Assembly: GCF_016097555.1 (NCBI RefSeq)
Contig: NC_054702.1
Span: forward strand, 110,709,014-110,773,013
Source: Gigantopelta aegis
Taxonomy: Eukaryota; Mollusca; Gastropoda; Neomphalida; Peltospiridae
Reading direction: 5' to 3'
DNA length: 64,000 bases
Under the pieces are notes generated by a model. The model did not search any database. It saw nothing but the letters and a program-made list of their open reading frames with translations, and was not told the origin of the DNA. How positions within the stretch are numbered: position 1 is the first letter of the stretch; each line of letters starts with the position of its first letter. The position numbers and the translations under genes are program-made. Shown one piece after another: positions 49,557-61,371 of the stretch.

Positions 49557-50091
49557 CATTAAAAGTGTATGTTTATCTCTACATGACAGGCTTGTTTCGT
49601 GAGAGAGTTGAATTGCTCTCACTCATCAGATGTAGATTTAATTACACCATCAATGGAAAGCTGATGACGTAATGGACTCTGTGACGTCGAGGTTACGTCA
49701 CTATGCAGGTCTATAGGTGATGTTTGGTATGTGCACAGAAGGTATTTGCGTCTGTGTCGACATGCTGATACGAGTTCATTCTTGGAGTTTAGTGTGCTGG
49801 TTTCAGGTTTATACATTATGAACAGTTTTTCCTTCAGGCAGAGGTTACATCTTTTGCTCGCTGGAGAGTATGGCTTTGCTTTTGATAAAATTTTCCACTT
49901 TCCACTTAATGGTGTATGGGGTGAATCTATCCTTCAGTGTCCAAATGTACTGACTTAGCGCTGTTGCGTTCTTCTGTGTTGCGTTTTGAAAACTGCTCGT
50001 GTGCGCGGTATATCTCGTCTTAAATGTGTTCTCGGTCAAACCAACGTATGTTTCTTGCTTGTTGTCATAGAGTGTATTAACGATAGCTTGA
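49552..50091 (-). mobile_element. Penelope-like retroelement fragment (GIY-YIG end and 3' region)
   Basis: On the minus strand the deduced peptide KQETYVGLTENTFKTRYTAH followed by NATALSQYIWTLKD is typical of the C-terminal GIY-YIG endonuclease of Penelope-like elements (compare YVGLTENTFKTRY). The reverse transcriptase is absent, so the copy is 5'-truncated and no longer intact. A complete hammerhead ribozyme motif (49578-49636) lies in its 3' region, as is known for this class. A SINE abuts its truncated side at 50092. Confidence 0.85.
49578..49636 (-). ncRNA. Hammerhead ribozyme motif (type I, minimal stem III)
   Basis: On the minus strand, stem I is TCTACAT (49636-49630) with ATGTAGA (49584-49578), seven pairs. 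The core CTGATGA is at 49629-49623. Stem II is GTGAGAG with CTCTCAC, seven pairs, around the loop CAATTCAACT. The core GAAA is at 49598-49595. Stem III is ACA/TGT, three pairs, with loop AGCC. GTC precedes the predicted cut between 49585 and 49584. Every conserved core position of the hammerhead is present. Penelope-like elements are known to carry such minimal type I ribozymes. Activity is inferred from the fold alone. Confidence 0.88.
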
Positions 50092-50334
50092 TATATTTGG
50101 TAATATTGACCTATAGTCTTATAGAAGAAATCCGCTGCATTTTTTCTATTAGTAGCAATTGATGTTTTGTATGCACCATCCCACAGACAGGATAGCACAT
50201 ACCACAGCCTTTGATATGCCAGTCGTTGTGCACTGGATGGGACGAGAAATAGCCTAATGGCTCCACCGACGGGGATCGATCCCAGACCTACCGTGCATCA
50301 AGCAGGCCCTTTACCACTGGACTACGTCCCGCTC
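50092..50334 (-). repeat. SINE, subfamily 2 (reverse, tail missing)
   Basis: From GGTAATATTGACCTATAGTC through AGTAGCAATTGATGTTTTGT and GGGGATCGATCCCAGACC to the head GGACTACGTCCCGC. The 3' tail is lost where it meets the Penelope-like fragment. Its head overlaps the end of the candidate exon 50311-50439. Confidence 0.85.
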
Positions 50335-52523
50335 ATCATCTAATACAGATACTGTTTCTTCTGTTTCCACTGTTCTTAGTCTTGGTCTTCTATTTTGAAT
50401 TCCAAAATTTGCCTCAAAGAGAAGGCCTACTTCAGGCTCCTGTAAAATTAAAAATACATCTGTAAGGAAAGAAAAACTCCTTAGGTCTCACTACACAGAT
50501 GTCATCTTCCATTGAAACCATGTTAAATTGCCCAACTTCAAATGAAAATTGCCAATAGAATGGGTTCTCATTAGCACTAACAACATACACCATTGTGAAC
50601 ATACATTATATAAGCATTTATTTTCACTCCAAAATTGAGAACATTTCCGTCTCAGTTTTTTTGCTATATGACCGCATTGGACTGTAGTACCGGTCCGAAC
50701 AGGTGGTTCATTAACCGATTCACTCCGGCCGTCTCTTGCGCTATACACCCATGTCCCAAAAGATCGATGCTCAATATTACAAAATGACATGGGCAAAAAA
50801 TACAGCCAGAAGGTGTACCATTAAGCATACATATTGTTTTAATTCTTCACCATTTCCTAGAAGTGAATATGTGAACCATAACGTGTCACAATTAGGAAGT
50901 ATAGTGGACCGTGATGAATGAACTCTCACCCTGAAATGATCTGTGTAGTGAGACCTTAAAGTCTAGTAACAGATTTTTTCAAACTTGGTTTGAAGTCAGT
51001 TTGATAATTTGGGTCATTTACACCATGAAAAGCTATACTAGACCAATGTAACTTATGAACTCTAAACAATACACCAAAAGATAGATGCACCATACCATCC
51101 AGTAAAACTTCATATCACGTGGTTACTCCTTGGTCATCCACACAATAGATGGGCCATCAAACAAACAGCCACTATATGGTAATGTATTGCCTTGTTGGTA
51201 GTTCTGATATAGGGAACATACAAAGAAGCTAATTATCCAGTTAGTTCATTAAAAATATTAGTTTTCATCAATTGTTGCTGTGGGCAGCAATTGTTTCATA
51301 GTGAAGTGTTGAAATCCTGTTTTTTTCTCTATATTTCAGCATGAAGATCTACACATTATTAATGACAGATACAAATTCTACTTTTATAGTAGAATACTAT
51401 GTTATATATTCACAATACCATGAAAACTATATGTCACTATGACTGTACATTAGAAAAAATTCATTATGTACAAAATCACAGAAATTAGAGTGAATTTGGA
51501 TATTGACCTTGTGACCTTGAATTTTGACCTTTTACAATGAGAAACTTAGTGTAAGACACTCAGATCAATTTATATATTACATGCAAGAACATTAGAATAT
51601 ACATTTTGACACACACCCCCCTAAAAAAAAAAAACAATTGACATTTTTGCAATATTTACCCAAATATGGCCCCCATGAGCTTAGCTCAAATCCACATCAA
51701 TGAAATCACCTTTTATAAGGATGCTACACTAAAGTACTAATCAAAATTATACTCAGGTGATTTTCCAGTCTTATATATTAGTTATGAAAATCCCTGGATT
51801 AAAAACCATAAAATGTGTCAGTATTATCATGACCTGTTATGGTATTCAAACAACCGGTAGAAAAAATGACAGTAAATGACCTGTTATAGATAGAAATATG
51901 AGATTTATTTACAATTTTACTGCAAAACTTATGTAATTTGGAACAGTGACATCATGTAATAAAGGTATATAAATGAAACATTTCTGTTACCGTACCACAA
52001 TGTGTGTGCAGACGACAGTAAATTTGTTTGCAAACGATGGTAAAATAAATAACTAAAAATGTAGTATTGTTACAGATATATATATTTTTTTTGTAGGAAA
52101 TGATTTAGTTTTCAGTATTTAGATTATAAATAGAAATACGAGTAGAAATAGTGGTGTTGATTGTAGTCCACAGAACAGGTAGGCCTAACCGAGTGGTAGG
52201 CCCATGCAACTCAATACAATCCTAATTTGTTGTTTGGTCTAACTTATGAATATTGTATATAACTTCTGGAAAAGTTGCTGAACTTTATGTTATACATGTA
52301 TATAATCATGTACGTTATAAAAACGTGAGATACTTGCATACCATATTGATATATAGGACTTCTCCCTGTGCTTGTAAATGTGTATCAAAGTACTGATGGT
52401 ATCACTAACGATCTCAACCAATGTTCTTAGGTACAAAATACAAAATAGTAACCAAACACTATTGTACATACAAGTATATATGTTTACTTCAAACTGATCT
52501 TCATGTAAAGAAGAAGATGTCAT
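50311..52523 (-). CDS. Tentative two-exon gene of unknown function, ending in a SINE
   Basis: Exon 1 (52488-52523) reads MTSSSLHEDQFE and ends GAA|GTAAAC. Exon 2 (50311-50439) follows a strong acceptor (AATTTTACAG) in the same phase. It reads EPEVGLLFEANFGIQN, then RRPRLRTVETEETVSVLDDE, then RDVVQW and stop, the last seven codons and stop lying in the head of a reverse SINE. The other two frames of exon 2 close at once. A CRE motif lies 45-52 bases upstream of the start. I recognise no family. The joined product is only 54 aa, and a GTATCT within exon 2 (after ETEET) could be a donor to further exons that I did not find. The exon 2 signal is better than exon 1. Confidence 0.35.
50484..50955. 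mobile_element. MITE with GGTCTCACTACACAGAT ends and TTA duplication (PIF/Harbinger-like)
   Basis: The first 17 bases GGTCTCACTACACAGAT are repeated exactly in reverse at the other end. TTA flanks both sides (50481-50483, 50956-50958), the three-base target type of PIF/Harbinger elements. The 472-base interior has no transposase. It sits in the intron of the tentative minus-strand gene. Confidence 0.75.
50960..52480. other. AT-rich interval, nothing recognised
   Basis: I see only simple AT-rich sequence and short homopolymers. It would be intron of the tentative minus-strand gene if that gene is real. Confidence 0.3.
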
Positions 52524-52567
52524 CTTCTAAATTCAACTTTTACTTTGAGCCGCGTTTACTTGGTTTC

Positions 52568-52575
52568 TGACGTCA
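52568..52575. promoter_or_regulatory. CRE palindrome TGACGTCA
   Basis: A perfect cAMP-response-element palindrome in a small CpG-containing island (GCCGCG at 52550, CGCGTG at 52593), just upstream of the minus-strand start at 52523. It suggests a promoter here. Which gene it serves is not settled. Confidence 0.4.
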
Positions 52576-53157
52576 TGCTAAGTTGTAGGTTTTCGCGTGT
52601 GACGGCTCATATATATATATTAAAGTTAGTGCATAAATTCATGATCCACAATATACAACACTAAATTGCCTTGAAAACATGTCTCTTAGCATCTTTATTT
52701 AAAAAATGTCTGGGAAGCATTCCTTCGAAACCCCTACAGATCTCGCTCCCTTGAGGACATCGGTTCATTTGCCTTCAACAAACTCAAATTGAACTCGCAT
52801 CACAAAATCCTGGATCATACCCAGACTGCACACTTTCGATGTTTTGATGGACAGCCAATAGTCCCGAGTATGCAACCCCAATCCCCCTCCATGTGATCTT
52901 GTCTGGAACATTCCTTGTTTTTGAACTGACAAAGGCAGAATAAATAACAAATTTCAAACATTTGTGGAACAGTCATAACTAAATACATACAGAGATCTAC
53001 TTCATTGTTTGTTAATGCAGAATAATGTAAGTTTTTTATGTGTAAATCTGTTGATATTAAACCTTATGGATAATAATTTCAAATGTTTTACACAGACCTG
53101 TCAAAATACGCTGGCGACTGGTGATTCTTATCAGCTGTTGTAAATTTCAAACTACCT

Positions 53158-53385
53158 GGGGCAAGATTTAGCTCAGACAGTTGAGTGCTCGCCTGAGGTG
53201 CTTGCATCGCAGTATCAAACCACCTCAATGGATCCATTCAACTGATATGTGCTTTCCTGTCTGTGGGAAAGTGCATATAAAATATCCCTTTCTGCATTAT
53301 GACAGATGTATCAGATTTCCACTGATGGTTGCGAGTCAGAATTACCAAATGTTTGACATCCAATAGCAGATGTCAAACCGCCGCC
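53158..53385 (+). repeat. SINE of a third, older head type
   Basis: The head TTTAGCTCAGACAGTTGAGT with CGCCTGAGGTGCTTGCATCG is a different tRNA-derived start. The body then joins the common core (CCTGTCTGTGGGAAAGTGCATATAAAATAT) and ends near ACATCCAATAGCAGATGTC. The tail is missing. Divergence suggests an older insertion. Confidence 0.7.
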
Positions 53386-54330
53386 TGGGCAATCCAATTC
53401 CTTGAATAGACTGAGCATTGTAAATCAAAATGTTTTAATACACTGAGCATGGGTGTTTAACTTCTTGACAATGAGCCCAATGCACCTTTGGCATAATGTG
53501 CAATGAATGCATTAGTGTGCGACAAAATTGTGTCACAGATGTTTGAGAAAGTCACTAGCCCTGCCAGAAGATGTGTATTATAGTAACACAGGTGATAATT
53601 TGCTCTAGCCCCAACCAAACATTCACTTGCCAGGACCGAGGGCCAGCGGATTTGTCGTTCCTTGAATACATGCACATTGTATTCTAATGATATTCTAATG
53701 ATATTCTAATGCATCTAATGATTATTATTTATTTTTTACCTGTCAATGTTTTAAAGTTAAGATATAATATTTTGTTTATGTGAATTGGTAAAAATTATTT
53801 ATCTGTTTTAGTTAAGGTATTTGTTAATATTCGTTCTTGCATTTAAATTAATAGAAATACACTGCAGGTAACAACCATTCATCATTCATAAATCAGTTAA
53901 AGCCTGATGGCACATGACCTGCTAACTATATATATATATATATAAAAAAATAAACCCTGTGTGAAGCAGATACAGATGTGATTATTATCATGTGACAGCT
54001 GTTCACAATCCCATGTTGTACATTAATTACTAGTACATGTATTGGTGTCAGGTGTCAGAACACCAGGCATAAACACCAGGCATGTCTATGTCTATCCCCG
54101 TAAATTGATCATGGAACTGTATTATTTTGCCTCTACTATTATCTATATAAAAAATTGAAGCAGGCGCTATCTGGCTCCTAGATGGAAAAGTTAACAGAGG
54201 GCTGAATATACTTTTTTTTTCTCCCACTCCATATACACACATATTTTTGACAAATATTTTATTTATTTGTTGAAAAAATTCACTTGTTCAGTTTTGGTAA
54301 ACTGAACCTTGAGTCTTGAGTGTCAGTTTG

Positions 54331-54503
54331 CAGGGCTGTAGCTAGCGGGCGTGGGGTGGGGGGGGGGGGGGGGGGGGGGGGGGGTGCAATCCGGAATTTA
54401 TTTTTATTTTAAAAATTAATCTTCTTAACCGTTTAAGACATTTTAGACTATTAACTACTCAGTTGCCCCCCTCCCCCCCCCCAAACTAAAAATCCTAGAA
54501 CTG
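54331..54503. mobile_element. hAT-like MITE with 27-base poly-G
   Basis: It starts CAGGGCTGTAGCTAGCGGGC and runs into 27 G (54358-54384). After an AT-rich middle it has a run of C and ends AATCCTAGAACTG, a weak inverted match of the start. The G-run-left, C-run-right layout equals that of 9300-9462. The target duplication is not clear. Confidence 0.5.
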
Positions 54504-54640
54504 TTAAAGTGGCAGATCATATTTTTCACTATATATATAGTAATTGAACTTTTTTCTTCTTAAAATTGAAATTACACATTTACTTGCATTTTGTTGTTTA
54601 GATTGTCCATTTTCGTGCATCCAAAGTGTTTCTGGTCATC

Positions 54641-54744
54641 CAGGGCCTGTGCTTATAAAGTCCAGACTTTAACATAATGCTATTTGAATGGTGTTGCCAT
54701 GCCGTTAAAGTCTGGACTTTAAGGTTTATAAGTATGGGGCCTGG
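54641..54744. repeat. Palindromic fold-back MITE (CAGGGCCTGTGCTTATAAA ends)
   Basis: The left arm CAGGGCCTGTGCTTATAAAG then TCCAGACTTTAAC pairs with the right arm GTTAAAGTCTGGACTTTAAG then TTATAAGTATGGGGCCTG. The flank AAGTGTTTCTGGTC on the left also precedes the related element at 26041, so the family may extend further left. Confidence 0.8.
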
Positions 54745-55616
54745 TGTCTGTAAAACCATCTAATGAAGTTTTTATAATTCTAAAAATGCATGTACCTTTG
54801 ACAAGTAATATTTGTGGAGATGATCTCCGGTTTATTTTATGAGGGTTTTTACCCATAACAGCACATGAACTGTTGACAAACTATAGTACATGTACTATTA
54901 ACCCATTGATCCAACATATGAACTGTATGGATCCATGTTAAAACTGAACCAAATATATTTTTAGCAGTACGGGATGTTAGTTTTAGAAAGTGTAACCAAA
55001 TTCAGTTTGTTTTAGCGAAACAATATACAACAAAATAACTTGACATGCTAATTTTTTATTCAGCTTTTCTAGATGAATTTATCATGACATATGTTAACAA
55101 ATTCAACCTTGAATTGGGTTTTATGATTTGGCAAACCACAGCTCAAATTCTATGGAGATATCTGAGAATTAAACAGTTGTAAAAATCATTCATGGGTTAT
55201 AGACAAAACATTTGCATAATCCGTTACAGCTATGGAAACCATATTCTAGATTTAATGCTCAATTGAAAAATAGGTTGCTCAAAACTAAACTTGAGCGAGC
55301 ATTACATGAATGAAACCAGGACATAATATTTCACAAGAACTGTCGTGGTCACCCGATGGTTAAGTTTAAATTAATGCGAACTGTGTTTCCTAGTAAACCT
55401 TTACATTCTAAAACTGGAAGTTAGAAACTTTAGCATCATCAAATTTTATTCACTATATAAATCATGTGACCAAACAGTTGATTACCTAGATGAAAATCAC
55501 ATCAATCAAGTTCTGGTTACCTAAGATTTTGAAATATTGTCCCCTGGAAAGGATCATTTGGCTAATTTTCAGAGGCATAAAATAAAAAAATAAAAATCTA
55601 AATGTTTTAGTATTAC

Positions 55617-55828
55617 TGCACCACGGCTGGTATATCAAAGGTCATGGTATGTGCTATTCGGTCTGTGGGATGGTGATATAAAAGATCCCTTGCTACTAAT
55701 GGAAAAATTTAGCGGGTTTCCTCTAAGACTATTTGTCAAAATTACTAAATACGTGTATTTGACATCCAGTAACCGATAATTAATAAATCAATGTGCTCTA
55801 GTGGTGTCGATAAACAAACCAAACCTTT
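55617..55828 (+). repeat. 5'-truncated SINE, subfamily 2
   Basis: Begins TGCACCACGGCTGGTATATC, includes AAAAGATCCCTTGCTACTAA and AACCGATAATTAATAAATCA, and ends GTGTCGATAAACAAACC. It lies 80 bases upstream of the first recognised exon of the coiled-coil gene. Confidence 0.88.
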
Positions 55829-55914
55829 TTTGCTATTACTGTTCGATAGACTGACACTACTTGTTGACTGTAATTCTTTTAACATTTCTAATTATCTTGT
55901 ATTTTGCAGACAGT

Positions 55915-58293
55915 ATGAGTATACCCATTCCGGGAGCACGCCAAGTTTTTGTTTATAATCACGGTCGTCTGCAAGGAGGACCTATCTACTACGACAGACG
56001 TTTTCCTCAACAGGCTCCTTTTGGACCCCCACCCTTTAATCACTCGCACCAAGCTGGTCCGTGGTTTCAAGGCATTTCTGGTGGACATCACAACTATCCA
56101 CAGTTCCAACAAAACCTCCACATCAACATATCCTGGAACGCTCCTGCTCCAAGAAATCGTAATTTTGGTAATCACCACTTTAGGAGACAGAACAATAATA
56201 ATTCATTCCACTCACGATCGAGGATGATTGGTGGACGGTCTGCTCCACAACCAATGGTTGTGGATGAAGAGATGAAGGAGGCGTGTTTTTTGTGTGGTGA
56301 CTATATGCAGAACTCGGAACAACCGGGAGTTCACTTTTGTGACGCCCATCACAAAGATACATCAAATAAAACGCAGAACAATAGCATAAAGTCGAAACTA
56401 GGTGAGCAGTGAGCATCTTAGGTGACAAGCATCCTAGTCAGATATGTCTAGGCCATGTGATCATTGTTTAAAATGTTCTGGGTTTTTTATTGACACAGGT
56501 GATCTTTATGTGCAAGTTAAGTACAGAAAGGAATTGTGTGAACTTTAAACAAATGGTTGGTTATTATACAGGTTAGTCTGTATAGCAGGTTTAACCATAT
56601 TGCACCGATATCGTTAGACTTCAAATTTGTGCAGTCCAAAAAAACCTTTTTATTTTTCAAGTTCATACATATGTCTACGAGGATAATACATGTATAAATA
56701 TGACCTATTTACAATGACCATGTTCATCTTTGGGTCTGTTGTTATAGTCATGAGTTATATCCTTCCATAATGACGTAAAAGAAATACTGAGTAATAACAA
56801 CTGAAGACTGAATAGCATTTAAATAAAGTATTAAAATAAATGTGTATGTAATAACTGTTTTAAGAAACACTAATTATTAAAGCTATCAATCAATATGTGC
56901 ACTTGAAAGGTGTATCCACTGTCTGTCTAATCATTCCCCATTCATCTATGATTGGTGCATACTTATGCACATTTTAAAATAATCATGAAAACAGAAGACT
57001 TGATTTTTCAAAGTTAATCTTTTAACTGAATGACTACCAGCTTATTTTCAAATATACAGATTAGCAGACATTTGTGACTCGGACATCATGTGACACTGGC
57101 AGCTCACTATGAGATCAAGGATGCCAACCTGCTTCAGAATCTGTGATTATGTAATGTTGTAAAGATAATATGTTTTCATACATTGGATGCACATTTGTTT
57201 TTAATTTGCTCAGTCAATGTCAGAAGGTGTGAATTCTGGTGTAATGAACAGAATAGCATTGATGTACATTTGTTCTCGACAATTTATGGTCAGATGGTGT
57301 AAATGTCACTTTAAAATCTCTAATTTCGAATAATGGATGTGCACATTTGATTGGTTAATGTTGGGAAAACTATATAAAACTAGCAGATAAATGTTATTAA
57401 TCACTTACATATCTGCTAGGATGCATCTTTAACATGTGAAATCTGGCCCCCTCTTGGGTTGATTTATATTGGTGAAAACAGTGTGGCTGGCCACCTGCCC
57501 AGCTAGACAATACATAATATAATATATTATTATAACACTAACCAGCTAGCTCAAATGTTTTTTCTATCTGCCTACATGTGCCTAAAAATAATATTTCATG
57601 TCTGGTAGTTGTCTTCAATGTTTGATAACCTTTCTTAACTTTGTTTGTTGACTGACAATAGAAAAAACATGACCCCCCCCCCCCCCCCCCCCCCAAACCA
57701 TTATTGAATTGATATTCAAAAAGTAAATATTGAAATACATGTCATGGAGTAATCATCAACATGTTTTATTTATTTATCAGTTGAATCTCTTATCACAGAT
57801 TCGGTGCTACAAAATGTTTGATGACCTTTCTTCACCTTGTTTGTTGACTGACAACCGGAAAATGAAAAGCACGAAACCATTATCTAATTGAGTAACCAAC
57901 AACATGTTATATTGATATATTTATTCACAATCTGAATCTCTTATCACAGATTCAGTGCTACAGAAAATTCAGAGCGCCTTGCAGAATGATTATGAGAACA
58001 TGTCTGAAGGTCTGGAGAAGTTTTTCATCGAGCAGGTGAAGGAGATCACCACCCTCCACAACGAGGTTGCCAGCAGCCGTGATGACCTCACCAAGGTGCG
58101 GCTGGAGCTGGCCACCCGCGCGGCCGAGATCTCCGACAAGGAAAAGAAACTGAATGATCTGCAGAGCAGGCTGGACAGTGAGAGCTCGCTGCTGGCTGCC
58201 GAGAAGAAGAAAGAGAAGGAGGAGATAACTCGGCAGTGGCAGCAGCTGCGGGATGAGATCACACGCATGGAGGAGGTTCATAACATTCAGAAG
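55915..58293 (+). CDS. Unrecognised coiled-coil protein, two solid exons (3' end not settled)
   Basis: Exon A is 55910-56401 (acceptor TATTTTGCAG, donor AG|GTGAGC); the first in-frame Met of the exon is at 55915. Exon B is 57950-58293 (acceptor CTTATCACAG, donor AAG|GTAGGC). Phases fit (CTA G + AT). Together they encode 277 aa. Residues 1-115 are rich in Pro, Gln, His, Asn, Arg and Gly (MSIPIPGARQVFVYNHGR ... RRQNNNNSFHSRSR), a disordered, RNA-binding-like composition. CFLCGDYMQNSEQ with HFCDAHH (about 131-152) is a possible small zinc-binding site (two Cys, then Cys and His). Exon B is almost wholly coiled coil (EKFFIEQVKEITTLHNEV to QWQQLRDEITRMEEVHN) with GC-rich codons unlike the flanking introns. 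I do not recognise the family. Exon A opens 5 bases before the ATG, so a 5' exon lies upstream. Later exons may be 60500-60538 and 62482-62632. Confidence 0.75.
57620..57962 (+). repeat. Imperfect tandem duplication covering the exon B acceptor
   Basis: 57620-57815 and 57816-57962 both run from GTTTGAT[A/G]ACCTTTCTT, through TTTGTTTGTTGACTGACAA and AAACCATTAT, to TGAATCTCTTATCACAGATTC. The true exon starts at 57950. The upstream copy gives a second AG (57797-57798) with the same pyrimidine context 151 bases earlier. A 22-C run (57673-57694) occurs only in the first copy. Confidence 0.75.
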
Positions 58294-58779
58294 GTAGGCA
58301 CATTACTTGTTGAGTCTGTTACTCTTTCTGTTGGCTTGTTGAGCAACGGCACTTTCAGAAATGATCACTTGAAATGCACAACATTCATGGAAATATATCA
58401 ATAAATTAACCACTTGTGCTACTATGGGCCTCTGAGAATTCGAAATTTGCATAATCCATTTATACCAAAAACTATTTCAGGGTCAGGGTGAGAATACTTT
58501 TTAATCATGTGCACAAACCTTTCAGGTACCCTCTGTTAGGACGATATAAATCTCATCCATGCAAAAAAAAATGGGGTTACAAAAAACTATCTTTGTGCAA
58601 GTGGCGGGCAAAAGGAAATATTATTCTTGCAATTTTTCAGAGGTCTGTTTTGATACACTCATAATATGCTGAAAGATGTTGTTAGTAAAACTATTCATAA
58701 ATAATAACACTTTGAGTAGAAACTTCAGGCAATAAACGATGATGTGTTGCCTAACCCATATGTGATCATTCCTGAAAGG

Positions 58780-58885
58780 GCCGCTATGGTTTCCTGGCAG
58801 TGCAAGCGGCAGTCTTCACAGTGCAGTCACTTCTCGGGGATCAGCTCAACATTTGAAGCACATCACTGACGAACATCGTGCAGCT
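58780..58885 (+). other. GC-rich segment, possible alternative terminal exon
   Basis: After TTTCCTGGCAG (AG ends 58801), the phase-0 frame reads CKRQSSQCSHFSGISSTFEA, then HH and stop, which fits the phase of exon B's donor. Another frame, through SRGSAQHLKHITDEHRAAK, is also open. Two open frames and no family match make this weak. Confidence 0.2.
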
Positions 58886-58889
58886 AAAA

Positions 58890-60490
58890 TTACCTAATAC
58901 GCAAGAGATAGGAATCTGTTTTAAATATCAGTTAAACAAACAGAGATGTCTTTTCTTTTGCAAGCAAAATATTGTATCCGCTTTTGTCTTGTTATGTATG
59001 TTTATGATGGTTTTATCTGGAGACGGGATTCACCTCCAAAGCTTGCTTTTTTACCTTGAAGGTGTGGAATCATTGCAAGTTAGGCAACACAATGGTCATT
59101 TTCTGAAGTAAGCAGTTGTGTGATTTTTCATATCTGCTTTCTTAGAGCAGTAACATTACAAATGACACTGGGTATGTTACATTTTGCTTTTGTTACGATG
59201 ATTGTGTTTGGAATCATAGGTGATGGAGAATTGCATTTTGGTACTAACATCAATGGGTACTATGCCTCAGTGTTTACATTATGCTTGCAATTAAAAAAGA
59301 GTATTTTTGTGTAGAAAGCCAATCATAAGTAAAACAGTTAGATAACTAGGTTCCTAGTAGAAGCTGAAACCATATGAAGACTGTATTTGCACACTGCCAT
59401 AATTTAGGAACATGCAGCTGTTTCATAGTAACACGTTTTTGTTCATTGTCTTCTCCCTGCCAATCTACAGTAAAAAAAAATCCCTTAACAAAACGGTTTA
59501 AAAATGTATCTTAACTAATAAATTATTATTTAAATGTTATTTTAATTTTTGTTTTTCATGATGTTCATTTTTTTTCTAACTTGTTGCTAAAACAAATCAA
59601 TTAAAATTACCCACATAGGGGTTGGGAGATGGCAAATGTATGTATTCTTTTAATGATAATTAACAAAATAATCAATCATACAATTGAAATTTTTTAAACA
59701 ATAAGTATTTGAATGAAATGAATAGTATGTATTTATATTACTTGTCCCTTTTCTATCTAAAAAATTTTTCCATATAATTATTTCATATTTTGAAAAATTC
59801 ATAAGCTATTACCGGCATATATTTTTCTGCTATGAGATAAAAAAGAGAGTTAAATATGTTCCCTGTCTTGGTATACATTTTTTATATTTCCAAATGTCTT
59901 CTTTTTTTTTGGTGTTAATGTTCATTTTCATATTATGTCATAAATATCAATAAAGTATTTCATAAGTGTTCGTCCACTGACATACATATTCCACATATGT
60001 CACTAAAATGATCTAAACGGAAATACCAGTTGAACAATAGCTTTGAATCATTGTTATTAATTGTTTTTTCTTTGTCCACTACTGACCGGTTATTAGCCAG
60101 GTTTTTTTAGAAGAAGTGTTCCTAGTACATGTATCAAGAAAGACAACAAATTGTATAAATTGTCTTTATATTATACCGGTAACCTAAAGTAGAATATAAA
60201 ATATTTCTACTGAAGTTAGACTGTGTTAAAAAGGTGCATACATGTATGTGAGACATCATGATTATCAACACATTACCCATACTACTTTTTTGTATGATGC
60301 AGTAATACAGACAGAATGTAACTTTTCCTTCTCATATCTGTGTCCTCATAGCAGAAAAATACCAGTTAAATTTGTTTTAAATGATTTGTATTGAGTGTGA
60401 TTTAAGATGTAAACTGTAAAAAGCTAAGCAACCCAATAGGTCTGTGTATGAATGTGTTAAAACTGTTGTGTTGTATTAATCTAGAGATAT
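58890..60490. other. AT-rich intron-like DNA
   Basis: No exon, repeat or element recognised in this stretch; simple AT-rich sequence with short homopolymers. Confidence 0.3.
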
Positions 60491-60499
60491 ATCCTGCAG

Positions 60500-60538
60500 G
60501 ATATGTTTGACTTACAAAGACTTGAGCTGCCTTTAAAG
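60500..60538 (+). other. Candidate micro-exon of the coiled-coil gene
   Basis: Between a strong acceptor (TATCCTGCAG) and a strong donor (AAG|GTAAGG) lie 39 bases, phase 0 to 0, reading DMFDLQRLELPLK. The phase matches the end of exon B at 58293. Its size makes chance occurrence possible. Confidence 0.35.
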
Positions 60539-61371
60539 GTAAGGTGAGCTGACATCCCACTACCCACCATCTTCTGCAGGTAACCATATATATAAATTCA
60601 TCATGTCATTGGTGTACTGTTGGTGGTGTTGTCAAGATAACAAATTGATCATACTTAATCTATACTCTTAAATTCATTGACCATGATTAAGTCAGTTACA
60701 CATGAAGGCCATACGATGAAATTTGGCTACATGCATAAGGCTAAGTCAAGTGACCATACCTTAGTTATGTGACGAAACAAACTATCATTCTAGATATATG
60801 GGACAAGATCAAATTAGTTTTAGCAAAAGCACTAAGTAAAGAGTTCTTGATTAAAAAGAAAAAAGATTTGCATTGAAAATATGTTTCATATAGTTTTGAC
60901 TAAGAAATTTAATGTTTAATAAACATAGAATGTGGAATTTTAAAATAATTTTTTCAGTGGTTATAAGAAAATTGAAGTGATCTTGCAATATCTAGAACAT
61001 TAACACGTAAATCCATTTAGCAGTAAAACGTGGGTTGCTTAAATTTTTACAAATTATTAAAAACCAAAAAAGATAATACAAACATTACAGTATATTAATT
61101 GTTCATGTTTTATGTGTATTCAGTCCATATGTATTTATTTTGAAGGTATGGGCTAATATTCATTTAAAATAATGTGCAAAAAGTTTACTTATTTTAACAT
61201 TTTATGATAATAATTGTAGCTTTTTCAGGTAATATGAAATTTTGTCCGATCGTTATGATCAGCCGTGGTGTTGAAGATGTAGCTCTGAAGAATATATTGA
61301 TTGGGTCCACACAGGTTACACAAATCTGACATATTGGGGAAGTGATTCAAACATACGGTTATGATCAGGCC

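Noticed and set aside
50490-50800. Protein-coding gene inside the 50484-50955 element
   Set aside because: Open frames are short on both strands, no transposase motif is visible, and the terminal repeats mark the block as a MITE.
52700-52960. Possible coding remnant (frame through LEDIGSFAFNKLKLNSHHK)
   Set aside because: The composition is mildly coding-like, but no frame stays open with borders and I recognise no family, so it was left uncalled.
53690-53720. Short tandem ATGATATTCTA repeat
   Set aside because: Only about three 13-base units in AT-rich DNA; no function or element can be argued.
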